Assembly: GCA_965205845.1 (NCBI GenBank)
Contig: CBDBIG010000002.1
Coordinates: 186,001 to 250,000, forward strand
Direction: 5' to 3'
Length of the DNA stretch: 64,000 bases
From: CBDBIG01 sp965205845 [NCBI: bacterium]
GTDB taxonomy: Bacteria > SAR324
Each line of letters starts with the position of its first letter. The first letter of the stretch is position 1. The notes beneath the pieces were generated by a model. That model saw nothing but the letters and a program-made list of their open reading frames with translations, was not told the DNA's origin and ran no database searches. Made by a program: the position numbers and the translations under genes. Of the stretch, positions 37,101 to 47,003 are shown piece after piece.

Positions 37101-39299
37101 ATGGCAAGCCAATTACAACAGCAAAACACATTTTCTGCAGGCGAACTGTCCCCCAAACTCTATGAACGCAGTGGTCTGGAGGTATATTCTCAAGGTGCAG
37201 CCAAAATCGAAAACCTTATGGTTCTGCCTCAAGGAGGAATTACACGCAGACCCTCGACCCATTATGTAACCACCCTAACAGGCCATTTTCGTATTTTTCC
37301 CTTTGTATTTGGCGGAGACGATGCGCTGGTATTTGCCTTTGGCGAAAAAAGACTCCGCTTTTTTATCAACGGCAAAGCGCTGCGTGGGTATACCTCACAA
37401 GGTGTACAATGGAGCACGTTCAATTTTGATGACACCGACACTACCAGCCATGTTTATGAGCTAAAAACCCCCTACTCTTGGGAGGATGTAAAAACACTCA
37501 CCTTGGCCCAATTGGGTGATGTTGTGTACGTAGCCAGCAAAACCCACCCTATGTATAAAATGTTGCGTGTGGCTGCGCGCACCGACCCTCAAGCCTACCA
37601 ATGGCAAATGGGCCCCGTGCAATTTGTTGATGGCCCTTATAAAGAGATCAACCCAAACGTGAGACACCGCGTACAAGTACGCCAAGTAACACCAGAAATA
37701 TACCTCCCCCTTCCCGTCAGCACTACCCCCGCTGATACCTCACCCCCCGTCCCACCTCTATTTTCTTCCTTGATATTTCAAGGTTGGAAGGTAAATAGCT
37801 CCGAGCTCAATACACAAATGCTTTTACTTAGCGGGTTCGGTTTGTTCGACAATCTAGAGGGCGATCCTTTGGTGGCCCATCATTTTTTGGTTCCAACCAG
37901 ACCCACCCATGCCTTGCACAGCATTTTGATGCGGGTTGAATTAAGTGGAACTTGGCACTGGTTTAGGTTGGTTTACAAAACCTCCTCTTTTGGGACCTCA
38001 TGGCGTATTGTGCAAGGAGGCAAGGAGGCCATTCCATTTTTTTCACTTACTCCCGAATGGCGCTTGGGTGCGCTCCATGGCATCCATGGTCGGCCTGCTT
38101 TGGTTGCATTTTTTCAGCAACGCCTATGCTTATCAGGCGTGAGGCGTTACCCACTTACCGTATGGCAGTCGGTGGTGGGAGATTTTGAGTGCTTTTCACC
38201 TTCGCTCCCAAACGGGGTAGTGCAAGACATCCATGCCAAAAATTATACCTTAGCAGCCTCTCGCATTGGGCATACTTTGTGGATGCGTGCTCACTTGGAT
38301 AGTCTGTTCATTGGTGTTGAGCATGCGGTGTATCAAATTAAGCCAGAACCGCCGATCGCTGCAAATGAGATTAGCGTCCCCACTGTAAACCAGGTCTCCC
38401 ACCTGCCTTGTGAAGCCGTTGAACCCGTTACCACGGGGCAGTCGTTGTTTTTTGTGCAAGGTGGTGGGCGCCAAGTTCGTGTACTGCAGCAGGGCCCGCA
38501 AGGACAGGTTGGCGAAGCGAGAGATGCGACCATTTTGGCAGAACACCTCTTTCAAGATACCAAAATCACCTCAATGGCATGGGCTGAAAGGCCTTATTCC
38601 GCCCTTTTTTGTGTGCTCGAAAACGGCGTGTTGCTCAACATGGCCTACAGTGCCAATGAGCGCACCTTGGCATGGTCGCGCCATACCCTAGGTGGTGATG
38701 GCAAAGTCGAAGATTTATGTATTATTCCCATCAAAAACAACGATCAAGTATGGCTGATCGTACGCCGAGGAGAAGGCGATCAAGCCAGGCGCACCTTAGA
38801 ATATTTTGATCCAGACACCTCATTTCATGCAGATTCGCTCACCCAACGCGCAGCAGTCAATGGGGTGGTTAGCGGGCTTGAACGCTTTAATCAACAAACG
38901 GTGGTGGTCTTGGCCAATGGCAGTGAACTGGGGTGTACCCAAGTTGCCAACGGGCAGCTAACCTTTGCCCCACCTTACACGGGTAACGTGTGGGTGGGAT
39001 TGCCCATTACCAGTGAAGTGCAAACCCTACCGCTCTCGCGCACACAAGCCAAAGGGCTGCTACAACGCGTTCATCATGCCAACTTGCTGATTAACAATGC
39101 AAAAGGCAGCATTGCCTATGGCACAAACCCGCAACAGTTAGACCAAATCAACCTGGCAGACACGGCCATTTTTAATGGCAAAAAACGCCTTGCCTTGCGC
39201 GGTGGGCATGCAGCAGGCGCACAAGTCACCTTGCGTTTAACGGGTACAAAACCTTTCACCCTGCTGGGCCTTGGGCTAGAATACAGCGCACACGGTTAG
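37101..39299 (+). CDS. Phage tail/stabilisation-type structural protein, solitary
   Basis: A 732-residue protein. The N-terminus NTFSAGELSPKLYERSGLEVYSQG and ENLMVLPQGGITRRPSTHYV is the clear signature of a phage structural family annotated as stabilisation or tail tubular/nozzle proteins (like T7 gp12). The rest is beta-rich with no other motif I recognise. The open frame runs back to 36846. I start at 37101, where the family sequence begins and an AAAAGG lies 10 bases upstream. No capsid, portal, terminase or integrase lies within the window, so the gene stands alone between skp and a peroxiredoxin. It is intact, which is notable beside so many broken genes. Confidence 0.82.
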   Translation: MASQLQQQNTFSAGELSPKLYERSGLEVYSQGAAKIENLMVLPQGGITRRPSTHYVTTLTGHFRIFPFVFGGDDALVFAFGEKRLRFFINGKALRGYTSQGVQWSTFNFDDTDTTSHVYELKTPYSWEDVKTLTLAQLGDVVYVASKTHPMYKMLRVAARTDPQAYQWQMGPVQFVDGPYKEINPNVRHRVQVRQVTPEIYLPLPVSTTPADTSPPVPPLFSSLIFQGWKVNSSELNTQMLLLSGFGLFDNLEGDPLVAHHFLVPTRPTHALHSILMRVELSGTWHWFRLVYKTSSFGTSWRIVQGGKEAIPFFSLTPEWRLGALHGIHGRPALVAFFQQRLCLSGVRRYPLTVWQSVVGDFECFSPSLPNGVVQDIHAKNYTLAASRIGHTLWMRAHLDSLFIGVEHAVYQIKPEPPIAANEISVPTVNQVSHLPCEAVEPVTTGQSLFFVQGGGRQVRVLQQGPQGQVGEARDATILAEHLFQDTKITSMAWAERPYSALFCVLENGVLLNMAYSANERTLAWSRHTLGGDGKVEDLCIIPIKNNDQVWLIVRRGEGDQARRTLEYFDPDTSFHADSLTQRAAVNGVVSGLERFNQQTVVVLANGSELGCTQVANGQLTFAPPYTGNVWVGLPITSEVQTLPLSRTQAKGLLQRVHHANLLINNAKGSIAYGTNPQQLDQINLADTAIFNGKKRLALRGGHAAGAQVTLRLTGTKPFTLLGLGLEYSAHG

Positions 39300-39719
39300 C
39301 CATGTGTGCTAAAAGGCACCTGCTTTTCGGCTTACGCTTGGTCTTGTGTAATATCAGGCCAGAGTGTAATAATTCTTCATCGCAACAAAAACCCACGCCG
39401 TTTTTTGACGCTCTCTACCGTTGCTATGCCCCAATTTTCAAAAAATAACCCCCAAACGTCCTGAGCCCTACACCGTATTTTTTTTCATCTCTTCTTGTTT
39501 TGCCAGCCATTTTGGATTGCCCGACCTTGCTACTTAATTTATGGGTAAGCGGGGTTAAATTGCCGAGGGCGTTCAATGCACCCTCGCGGGTTTCGAGTAG
39601 CCTGCTCCCCATTCACCCCGCCCCAACTTGCTTTTTTTTTCATTTTTTAGGCGTTACGTGCTCCAAGTTGATGGTCAACTTAACGCCCGCAACCGCGTGC
39701 TTGCCCGAGCAGCTTCTTT
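39300..39719. other. Intergenic, no gene seen
   Basis: About 420 bases between the phage-type gene and the end of the peroxiredoxin gene. No integrase, attachment-site repeat or tRNA was recognised at this edge of the phage-type gene. Confidence 0.5.
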
Positions 39720-40388
39720 CTATCTCGCTGCAGGTGGCTGTTTTACAGTACGCAAATAAGGCTTTACGGTGTTCCACCCAGCTGGAAACAACTTCTTGGC
39801 TTCCTCATCTTTGACAGCAGGTACAATAATCACATCCTCACCTTGCTGCCAGTTGGCTGGAGTAGCAACCTTGTGCTTTGCTGTCAGCTGCAGTGAGTCA
39901 ATGACCCGCAAGAGCTCATGAAAATTACGCCCTGTTGCCATGGGGTAAGTGAGCGTAAGTTTGACGCGTTTGTCCGGACCAATCACAAATACAGAGCGCA
40001 CGGTTTGGTTATCGACAGCCGTTCTTCCTTGCGATTGCGCTGTTAAATCAACAGGCAGCATGTTGTAGAGTTTAGAAACATGGAGATCTGTGTCTGCAAT
40101 GATAGGGTATTTGGGGCGATTGCCCGTTACCTCCTCAATATCTGCCAGCCAATTGGTATGTTCTGTCAAGCCGTCGACACTCAAGCCAATAATCTTGGTG
40201 TTTCTTTTGGAAAATTCGGGTTCTAATTTAGCCAACAAGCCCAGTTCTGTGGTGCACACTGGGGTAAAATCTTTGGGATGCGAGAACAAAACAACCCAGC
40301 TGCCTTCGATCCACCTATGAAACTGAATGTCGCCAGCGGTGGTTTGTGCTTTAAAATCGGGTACGATTGTGTGAATAGGAAGAGACAT
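39720..40388 (-). CDS. 1-Cys peroxiredoxin (Prx6 type)
   Basis: A 222-residue peroxiredoxin that reduces peroxides. The peroxidatic Cys45 is in HPKDFTPVCTTELG, and no second Cys occurs, so it is the 1-Cys class. The C-terminal part (GEDVIIVPAVKDEEAKKLFP) is the Prx6 dimer extension. The start at 40386-40388 has an AAAGG site seven bases upstream; the open frame extends further. Single gene on the minus strand. Confidence 0.94.
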   Translation of the reverse strand: MSLPIHTIVPDFKAQTTAGDIQFHRWIEGSWVVLFSHPKDFTPVCTTELGLLAKLEPEFSKRNTKIIGLSVDGLTEHTNWLADIEEVTGNRPKYPIIADTDLHVSKLYNMLPVDLTAQSQGRTAVDNQTVRSVFVIGPDKRVKLTLTYPMATGRNFHELLRVIDSLQLTAKHKVATPANWQQGEDVIIVPAVKDEEAKKLFPAGWNTVKPYLRTVKQPPAAR

Positions 40389-40846
40389 GAGCGTGCCTTT
40401 ACAAAATAAAAAGGGTGTTAGCTTAGAAAGTCTTAAGGGCATGGTTGTAAACTGCCAACCACCGCCTCGGACTATGCTGCCTCACTTTGGCAAAGATAGG
40501 CAATACTCACTAGGGCGTTCTGTCTGATGTATCATAGAACACTGTGACAGCGTTTCTCACATCACCAGTCTTTCCACTTGTCTGGATAGGCTGTTGTTTG
40601 AGGATGATGGAACCCGCTGGGAGTTTTGGCCCCAATCGTTTGAACACTCGAAAAACCAACTGCATACCCTCCTTCGCAATTGCCCCTTCAAGGTTTGCCA
40701 ACCCACACACCCCTGACAGGAGGGATCTTAACTTATAAGGAGGAATTTATAATAACGTAACAGGTCCCGCAAAACGTGCCGTGACAAGCGTATTCCCACG
40801 AAAAACGAACCTATTAAGCATAAGGCAGGGGTAAAAATGGAGCATA
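40389..40846. other. Intergenic with an unresolved minus-strand frame
   Basis: A minus-strand frame at 40510-40710 (GTG start, about 66 codons) reads protein-like (QLVFRVFKRLGPKLPAGS) but matches no family I know and has no well-placed ribosome site. It may be a remnant. Otherwise nothing seen. Confidence 0.3.
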
Positions 40847-41119
40847 TTAAAAGCGATATTTTATGCCACACCCCCCTTTAGGGTAAGCCCACTGCACAGC
40901 ATCGCGCGCACAATGCAACAAACACGCCCCGCACTCGACACAACCCGCATAGTAGTATTCAATGCCTTGTTGGGGGTGTGGGGTGAAGCATTTTGCAGGA
41001 CAAAACTGCAGGCAAGGGTGCGGTTTGCAATCGCGACATTTTTCTCCGTCTACCACAATGTGTGCGGTTTCATCCACCTTGTACTGTAGGCTCATTAAAC
41101 GTTCTGCAATGGCAGTCAT
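40847..41119 (-). CDS. fixX: Ferredoxin-like protein FixX
   Basis: A 90-residue ferredoxin-like protein. Cysteines in CRDCKPHPCLQFCPAKC and CVECGACLLHC, plus the C-terminal YPKGGCGIKYRF, are the FixX signature. FixX is the iron-sulfur partner of the FixC/ETF-quinone oxidoreductase, which passes electrons from acyl-CoA dehydrogenases to quinone. The fixABC genes are not in this window. It could serve the isovaleryl-CoA dehydrogenase encoded at 48-49 kb, an inference from pathway logic only. Confidence 0.9.
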   Translation of the reverse strand: MTAIAERLMSLQYKVDETAHIVVDGEKCRDCKPHPCLQFCPAKCFTPHPQQGIEYYYAGCVECGACLLHCARDAVQWAYPKGGCGIKYRF

Positions 41120-41477
41120 GGTCGTGCTTTTATCGCGTCAAACTAACGGGTGAGTTACGGAAGATTTTTTGGTAAGTTGGTCGCCTGTTACAATGCTGTA
41201 ATGAAGCCGTTTTCCAAAATAAGCAAGATTTAAGACTTGCCATATGGCTGTTTGTGTTCCATGCTCTTAACTGTAGCAGGGCTAGCATAAAAATGTACAA
41301 ACTCCCAATCACAGCCAATTCTTTAGAGGGTATCATGGGTGGATGAATGTGCGTAGAGTGCGGGTGCACCGGCCGTTCGTATGCTTGATAAGGGGTACAC
41401 ATGGGCGATAATGTAGCTTTTGTGCACGCTATTTTTGAAAAACCCATTGTTTGTTTGCAAGGTTATCATAACGCAAA
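41120..41477. other. Divergent intergenic region
   Basis: Some 358 bases between fixX (minus) and pdxS (plus). Promoters for both are expected; no gene seen. Confidence 0.4.
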
Positions 41478-42386
41478 ATGAGTAAGCAAAGTTTAAGCAC
41501 CAACGGCACTGAAGAGATAAGGCGTGTTCAAATAGGCCTCGCCGAGATGTTAAAGGGCGGGGTTATTATGGATGTGGTCAATGCAGAGCAGGCCAAAGTG
41601 GCAGAAAAGGCAGGGGCCTGTGCGGTGATGGCCTTGGAGCGCGTACCTGCCGATATTCGCCGTGATGGCGGTGTAGCGCGGATGTCAGATCCTGCAATGA
41701 TTGAAGAAATTATGGGGGTGGTGAGCATTCCCGTGATGGCAAAGTGCCGCATTGGTCATTTTGCAGAAGCGCAGATTTTGCAGGCTTTAGGCGTTGATTT
41801 TATTGACGAGAGCGAGGTATTAACCCCTGCCGACGAGGCAAACCATGTGAACAAACATGCGTTTAAAACGCCTTTTGTCTGCGGCGCCACCAACCTGGGC
41901 GAAGCACTAAGACGGATTGGCGAGGGCGCGGTGATGATTCGCACCAAAGGCGAAGCGGGAACAGGGGATGTGATTGAAGCCGTGCGTCACCTGCGCAGCA
42001 TTTTAGGCGACATGGCAGTGATTCACCAAATGAGTGAGATGGAATTGATGGCCAAGGCCAAAACCATGGGGGCTCCTTACGAACTGGTGTGCTATGTACA
42101 TCAAAACGGCTGTCTACCCACCCCCATGTTCACCGCGGGTGGGGTCGCCACTCCTGCAGATGCTGCATTGCTCATGCAAATTGGTGCGCAGTCCGTGTTT
42201 GTGGGTTCGGGTGTTTTTAAATCAGAGGACCCCGCACGCCGTGCCGCGGCCATCGTGAGGGCGGTGTCTTTTTATCAACAACCCAAAGAGCTGCTTAGCG
42301 CATCGAAAGGCTTGGGCATGCCTATGTCGGGGATGTCAGTTTCTTCTCTAAGCGCCCCTGAAAAATTAGCAGGCCGCGGTTGGTAA
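41478..42386 (+). CDS. pdxS: Pyridoxal 5'-phosphate synthase subunit PdxS
   Basis: A 302-residue PLP synthase that makes vitamin B6 from ribose 5-phosphate, glyceraldehyde 3-phosphate and ammonia. [14 protein letters not shown] with the catalytic Asp, [12 protein letters not shown] with the first catalytic Lys, and [11 protein letters not shown] with the second are present. It is followed by pdxT, which provides ammonia. This is the DXP-independent route, not the pdxA/pdxJ route usual in gammaproteobacteria. Confidence 0.98.
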   Translation: MSKQSLSTNGTEEIRRVQIGLAEMLKGGVIMDVVNAEQAKVAEKAGACAVMALERVPADIRRDGGVARMSDPAMIEEIMGVVSIPVMAKCRIGHFAEAQILQALGVDFIDESEVLTPADEANHVNKHAFKTPFVCGATNLGEALRRIGEGAVMIRTKGEAGTGDVIEAVRHLRSILGDMAVIHQMSEMELMAKAKTMGAPYELVCYVHQNGCLPTPMFTAGGVATPADAALLMQIGAQSVFVGSGVFKSEDPARRAAAIVRAVSFYQQPKELLSASKGLGMPMSGMSVSSLSAPEKLAGRGW

Positions 42387-42512
42387 CATTATGGCTACCT
42401 CATATAAGGTGCTTATTTTTGTAGCGTGTTGCCTACTTCCATGACGCAGTGCCCGGCTTATATGTGTCCAAAGGGTAGGCAAAACAAAAGGCTTGGAAGA
42501 TTTAAAAATGTT

Positions 42513-43091
42513 ATGCACATAGGGATACTGGCTTTGCAAGGTGCGGTTCAACACCACCTCCAAAAATTTAAGGAACTTGATGTCAATGCCAGTTATGTTC
42601 GCACGGCCGCCGAGATGGCACCTTGCGATGGCTTGGTACTCCCAGGGGGCGAAAGTACCACCATGCTCTTGCTAATGGAGCACTATGGGCTGGTTGAACC
42701 CATTCAGCAATTTGCCAAAACCCGTTCGTTGTGGGGTGTGTGTGCGGGCATGATTTTGATGGCCGAGCAGGTAAAAAAGCTCAACCAAGCCAGTTTAAAG
42801 GTTTTCCCTATCCATGTGGTGCGCAATGCTTATGGCCGCCAAGACAAAAGTTTTGTAGGCAAAACCCAACTGCATATTCCTAATGCACCCTCAGTGGAGC
42901 AAGAGCTGGTGTTTATTCGTTCACCTAAAATCACTTTTTATGATGCAGCCGTAAACCCGATAGCTCGCTGGAATGGGGATGTTATCGCAGCCAATTACCA
43001 ACACCATTTGGTGTGTAGTTTTCACCCCGAACTGGCAGCGGGGAATACTTTACATTTACACTTTTTACGCCTTTGCAAAGGGCGGCATTAG
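42513..43091 (+). CDS. pdxT: Pyridoxal 5'-phosphate synthase glutaminase PdxT
   Basis: A 192-residue class I glutaminase. LPGGESTT, WGVCAGM with the nucleophilic Cys, and SFHPEL with the His-Glu of the triad are visible. It hydrolyses glutamine and channels ammonia to PdxS. The frame is open from 42426, but the protein begins at the ATG at 42513 (MHIGILALQGAVQHH), as in other PdxT. About 126 bases after pdxS; an operon is likely. Confidence 0.95.
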   Translation: MHIGILALQGAVQHHLQKFKELDVNASYVRTAAEMAPCDGLVLPGGESTTMLLLMEHYGLVEPIQQFAKTRSLWGVCAGMILMAEQVKKLNQASLKVFPIHVVRNAYGRQDKSFVGKTQLHIPNAPSVEQELVFIRSPKITFYDAAVNPIARWNGDVIAANYQHHLVCSFHPELAAGNTLHLHFLRLCKGRH

Positions 43092-43160
43092 GTCGCTTGT
43101 AGCCTCAGGCTTCCCTATTTTTATTTTTTAGTTTTGATACGTAACTTTGCATGGCTGTTT

Positions 43161-43193
43161 AGGCCCTTGGTCTATCTTACTTTTAAAGGGCCT
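43161..43193 (+). terminator. Hairpin downstream of pdxT
   Basis: AGGCCCTT and AAGGGCCT make a perfect 8-bp stem with a 17-base loop, 70 bases after pdxT. No T tract follows directly, so it may be a weak terminator or a 3'-end stabiliser. Confidence 0.35.
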
Positions 43194-43487
43194 GAGAGGA
43201 TCTTTAAGTTTATTCTTCATCATTTTTGCCGTTTTCTAAGTGAAATATTTCCGTATGTACAAAGGCATTTGGTTAAACGATGCTGGAGGGGCTTTTTTGC
43301 TGAAAAATAGTGCTAAAAAAACGTTTGATGCTGCTAAGTACGGTGGTAGACACCCATGGATAGGAGGTGTTTTTCTGCTTTAAGCGCGATGGACAGTTCT
43401 TCATCCCCACCACGCGGCCTGTGTGTCATGCTTATTTAAATTATACAACTCTATACTTATTTTTAATCTCATAAAAAAGGTACCTCA
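43194..43487. other. Spacer upstream of egtD
   Basis: AT-rich just before egtD, with several possible -10 elements (for example TTATAC). No gene seen. Confidence 0.3.
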
Positions 43488-44531
43488 ATGGCTAAGCTGT
43501 CTGCCATGCGCAAAATGGAACGTGTTCAACCAAGTGAAAGAATGTTGCTTGACACCCTCCCTCAACCTGATTACACCCACGCGTTTGCAGAAGCGGTGCG
43601 ATTGGGGCTGAACAAGCCCGTAAAGTCTATTCCACCAAAGTTTTTTTATGACGAAACGGGTTCCCGCCTGTTTGAAGAGATTACCAATACCACAGAATAT
43701 TACGTGACCCATATCGAGGAAGCGTTAATAAAGCGTGAAGCGGTGGAAATTGTTTTGCGAACCCAAAGAAATGCGCAAGATGAAATGCTTAGTTTGGTGG
43801 AATTAGGAAGTGGTAGTTCACGCAAAACGCGCCCCTTGATTAAGGCTATGTTAGACCATCAGCCCAGTTTGGTTTATCGCCCAATCGATATCTCCCCTAC
43901 CATCGTACAAGGTTTTGGGAAAAAATTGCTTGATGCCCACCCAACCTTGCGTATTCGTGCTCTTATTTGCGACTATCACCATGCCATGGCCACTTTGCGC
44001 AATGAAGAAGCAACGCCCAAGGTTTTTATGTTTTTAGGCTCGAGTTTAGGCAATTATGACCGTCAAGAGGCTTTGCACTTGCTATGTGTGATTGCAGAGA
44101 CAATGGGCCCAAAAGATAGCCTATTGCTTGGGTTAGACCTGAAAAAAAATGCTGCTGTACTGCATGCCGCTTACAACGATTCCCAGGGGGCCACTGCGTC
44201 ATTTAATCTCAATTTGCTAAGCCGCATGAACGGAGAATTGGGTGCGCATTTTGATTTGAACTTATTTGCCCATAATGCCTTTTACAACCCTCAACAAGGG
44301 CGCGTTGAAATGCATTTGGAAAGCTTGGTTGATCAAATTACCTACATTGAATCCTTGAAGGAATCGTACAACTTTCGCAAAGGTGAGCGCATCCACACCG
44401 AAAATTCCTATAAATTTGACAGAGCCTTGCTGGAAGAAATGTGCGATACGGCAGGTTTGCGCCTTGAGACCATGTGGACTGATGACAAAGATTGGTTTAG
44501 TTTGAACTTTATTTCGAAGCATGGTGCCTGA
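43488..44531 (+). CDS. egtD: L-histidine N-alpha-methyltransferase EgtD-like
   Basis: A 347-residue SAM enzyme of the EgtD family, which trimethylates histidine to hercynine, the first step to ergothioneine. PPKFFYDETGSRLFEEITN-type N-terminal sequence, LVELGSGSSRKTRPLI (SAM site), MFLGSSLGNYDR and GERIHTENSYKF are the family marks. No egtB or other ergothioneine gene adjoins it, so the product could be hercynine, ergothioneine or a relative. The length is slightly above the 320 residues of mycobacterial EgtD. Confidence 0.88.
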   Translation: MAKLSAMRKMERVQPSERMLLDTLPQPDYTHAFAEAVRLGLNKPVKSIPPKFFYDETGSRLFEEITNTTEYYVTHIEEALIKREAVEIVLRTQRNAQDEMLSLVELGSGSSRKTRPLIKAMLDHQPSLVYRPIDISPTIVQGFGKKLLDAHPTLRIRALICDYHHAMATLRNEEATPKVFMFLGSSLGNYDRQEALHLLCVIAETMGPKDSLLLGLDLKKNAAVLHAAYNDSQGATASFNLNLLSRMNGELGAHFDLNLFAHNAFYNPQQGRVEMHLESLVDQITYIESLKESYNFRKGERIHTENSYKFDRALLEEMCDTAGLRLETMWTDDKDWFSLNFISKHGA

Positions 44532-44561
44532 ACCTCCTCTTTTTTTTAATCTCACCCCCGC

Positions 44562-44677
44562 TTTTATTGCCTATTACTTAGGTTACATGGTAACTGGCTG
44601 TGCCAGGCGGGTTGACTGATTTTATTGCCTATTACTTAGGTTACATGGTAACTGGCTGTGCCAGGCGGGTTGACTGA
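44562..44677. repeat. 58-bp perfect tandem duplication
   Basis: The 58-bp unit beginning TTTTATTGCCTATTACTTAG occurs at 44562-44619 and again at 44620-44677 without visible differences. It contains an imperfect dyad around GTTACATGGTAAC. It lies between egtD and the barrel gene, so it may alter the leader of the latter. Confidence 0.95.
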
Positions 44678-44894
44678 TGCGTGTGTTGTGTCGCGCTGGC
44701 GGCACTGCTGTGAGCGTGCTTTGCCCTCTCATTTGTGATAGCACGGATAAAAGAAGGGATGGTTTTGCACGTACCTGTTCCTGGCGAAATGTGTTAGCCT
44801 CAGCATATTTGACGGAAGCCCGTTTTATATGGTACGCGCCGCCCTGCATTAAGCGTTATGAGTTCCCTTTTCACATAGGCATAGCAATTGGACG

Positions 44895-46175
44895 ATGCTG
44901 AATAGTTTAAACAAGGCCCAAAACTGCCTACTGAGGGTAGGCTGCACAACAGCTAGCACATTGGGGGTGCTGGTTAGCGTACTGATGATGCTGTTTAGCC
45001 TCGACCAAACGGCGTATGCACAAAAAAGCGTTGTTTGCTCAACCTCACTTTCGATTTGTAATTTACAGGGCTATCAAATGCAAGATTTGCGCGCCTTAGG
45101 CATGGGCAATGCCTATGGCCCTGTTGCGCGTGGTGAAGGGGCTTTGCGCTATAACCCTGCAGGCCTTGCCCAACAGCCAAAGGATTTAAAAGCCGAGATT
45201 AACTTGGGCATTAGGGGCACGCAGTTCGATTTTTTAACAGACACACAAAAAACGTTAAAAAGTGATAATCCCACGGTCCTAAGCGATTTTTTGGAGACGT
45301 ACAATGACACACAACAATCCTATGGCGTTGAGGTGATTGGTGACATTGTTTGGAACCGTGGGAAAAGCGGTTTTGGTTTGGGCATCCTCTCGCTAAAATC
45401 GCTTCAGTTCGAGTTTAACTTTCTTGATACTGGAAATGATGGATTTACCCCCTTGACCGATCGGTTGGTTTTTAGTCGAGCCAAGTTAGAGTTGCCCATT
45501 GTTGGTGTTGGTGTTGGTTTATTTGAGCGTGCTTTGCTGGTGGGCATTGCCTATAAAAATATTGCCTTTGAAACCAAGACTTACTCTGCGACCTATACAC
45601 AGTATGTCGTAGCAAAAGATTTAAGCCTAGACAGCGTGGCAACGACGACGCGCTACGAAGGCAATGCCCTCGACTTTGGCGTGCTATGGCGTGTGAATCA
45701 GCGCTTACTGCGCCCTGTTATCAGCGTTTCAGGGCAAAATATCAACACACCTACCTTAACCCAAACCCAGGGCATTCCTGAGAAACTCACCGTATTACCT
45801 GCCTATAACGTGGGGATTTCTTTGTCGCCCGTGATAGGCGTGTTTCACTTTTTGCTCAGTGCCGAAATGCATGACATCAGCGGTGAGGTTAAAAGACCGC
45901 GCTCACCTACCGATCGTAGTTTGGTAAAACGCAGCGTCAAGCAGCGGATGCATTATGGGGCGGAATTGGGCATTGTTGAGCTGGCGACGGGTGATTTTTT
46001 GCTGGCCTTGCGCGCAGGCGCGAATCAAGGCAATGCCACCATGGGGGCGGAACTTAACTTGTTTCATATACTGCGTGTAAGCTATACCAAATGGAGCGAA
46101 GACGTAGGGCATGCCGAAACAAAAGATTTGCGGGAATATGAGGCCGTATTCGTTTCGCTAGGTGCTGGCTTTTAA
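44895..46175 (+). CDS. FadL/PorV-like outer-membrane beta-barrel protein
   Basis: A 426-residue outer-membrane protein. The signal peptide ends near QTAYAQ. A conserved N-terminal plug follows (LRALGMGNAYGPVARGEGALRYNPAGLA) of the kind in FadL, PorV and related barrels, then alternating amphipathic strands to a terminal aromatic (LGAGF). FadL-type proteins import hydrophobic compounds. The substrate cannot be read here, though the neighbouring nitrile hydratase genes are on the same strand. Intact, unlike the two other barrel genes in the window. Confidence 0.85.
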   Translation: MLNSLNKAQNCLLRVGCTTASTLGVLVSVLMMLFSLDQTAYAQKSVVCSTSLSICNLQGYQMQDLRALGMGNAYGPVARGEGALRYNPAGLAQQPKDLKAEINLGIRGTQFDFLTDTQKTLKSDNPTVLSDFLETYNDTQQSYGVEVIGDIVWNRGKSGFGLGILSLKSLQFEFNFLDTGNDGFTPLTDRLVFSRAKLELPIVGVGVGLFERALLVGIAYKNIAFETKTYSATYTQYVVAKDLSLDSVATTTRYEGNALDFGVLWRVNQRLLRPVISVSGQNINTPTLTQTQGIPEKLTVLPAYNVGISLSPVIGVFHFLLSAEMHDISGEVKRPRSPTDRSLVKRSVKQRMHYGAELGIVELATGDFLLALRAGANQGNATMGAELNLFHILRVSYTKWSEDVGHAETKDLREYEAVFVSLGAGF

Positions 46176-46303
46176 ACCCTTCGCGTGCATATACTATGCA
46201 ACACCGTGGTGGTGTCGGGGCATTTTTTTTACGTCTATTCGTCTAAGCATTCCCTTTTTCTAAAACCCGTTTTACAAGCCAGTACCAAAGAATAGCCCCT
46301 GCG

Positions 46304-46927
46304 ATGTCCGATACCCACGACCATGATAATCACCATAGCCATCTTCCCGCCGACCCCGAGCTTCGGGTGAAGGCATTGGAGACGTTGCTCGTTGAGAAAG
46401 GGCTCATTGACCCCGCTGCCATTGATGTAATTATTGAAACCTACCAGCACAAAGTGGGCCCACGAAACGGTGCTGCAGTGGTGGCAAAAGCGTGGTGCGA
46501 TGCCCAATTTAAGGCGCACTTACTACAAAATGGCGATGCAGCGGTTTCCGAAATGGGCTTTGGAGGCAGGCAGGGCGAGCACATTGTGGTGGTAGAAAAC
46601 ACGCCAAGCGTGCACCACATGGTCGTTTGCACCTTGTGCAGTTGCTATCCATGGCCCTTGTTGGGCGTGCCTCCTGCCTGGTATAAATCGGATGCCTACA
46701 GGGCCAGAGCCGTGCGCGATCCAAGGGGTGTTCTCCTCGAATTTGGCGTGCACATCCCAAAATCGACTGAGATTCGTGTTTTGGATTCTACGGCCGAGAT
46801 CCGCTATTTGGTATTGCCACAACGTCCTGCTGGGAGCGAAAACCTTTCTCAAAACCAGTTGGCTCCTTTGGTAACGCGCAATGCCATGATTGGCACTGGT
46901 GTGGTGGAAATGCCTGCCACACCTTAA
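46304..46927 (+). CDS. nthA: Nitrile hydratase alpha subunit, cobalt type
   Basis: A 207-residue metal-binding subunit that, with the beta subunit, hydrates nitriles to amides. The claw motif VCTLCSCY has Thr between the first two Cys, as in cobalt enzymes; iron enzymes have Ser there. Conserved Arg-containing sequence [16 protein letters not shown] follows. The N-terminus is His-rich ([10 protein letters not shown]), possibly useful in metal handling. It is followed by beta subunit and accessory genes in the usual order. Confidence 0.94.
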   Translation: MSDTHDHDNHHSHLPADPELRVKALETLLVEKGLIDPAAIDVIIETYQHKVGPRNGAAVVAKAWCDAQFKAHLLQNGDAAVSEMGFGGRQGEHIVVVENTPSVHHMVVCTLCSCYPWPLLGVPPAWYKSDAYRARAVRDPRGVLLEFGVHIPKSTEIRVLDSTAEIRYLVLPQRPAGSENLSQNQLAPLVTRNAMIGTGVVEMPATP

Positions 46928-47003
46928 AATCAACTTGCCTTCCCCTTTTTAAACTTAAAAGCAGATTCGTTTTCCACCCCTAACCATAGCGAGGATTTGC
47001 CAT

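Noticed and set aside
37101-39299. A complete prophage around the phage tail-type gene
   Set aside because: No integrase, terminase, capsid, portal, lysis gene, attachment repeat or tRNA was found on either side.
43180-43210. GGGCCTGAGAGGA as part of a TPP-type aptamer upstream of egtD
   Set aside because: Only the CTGAGA word is present; other conserved helices and loops could not be found.
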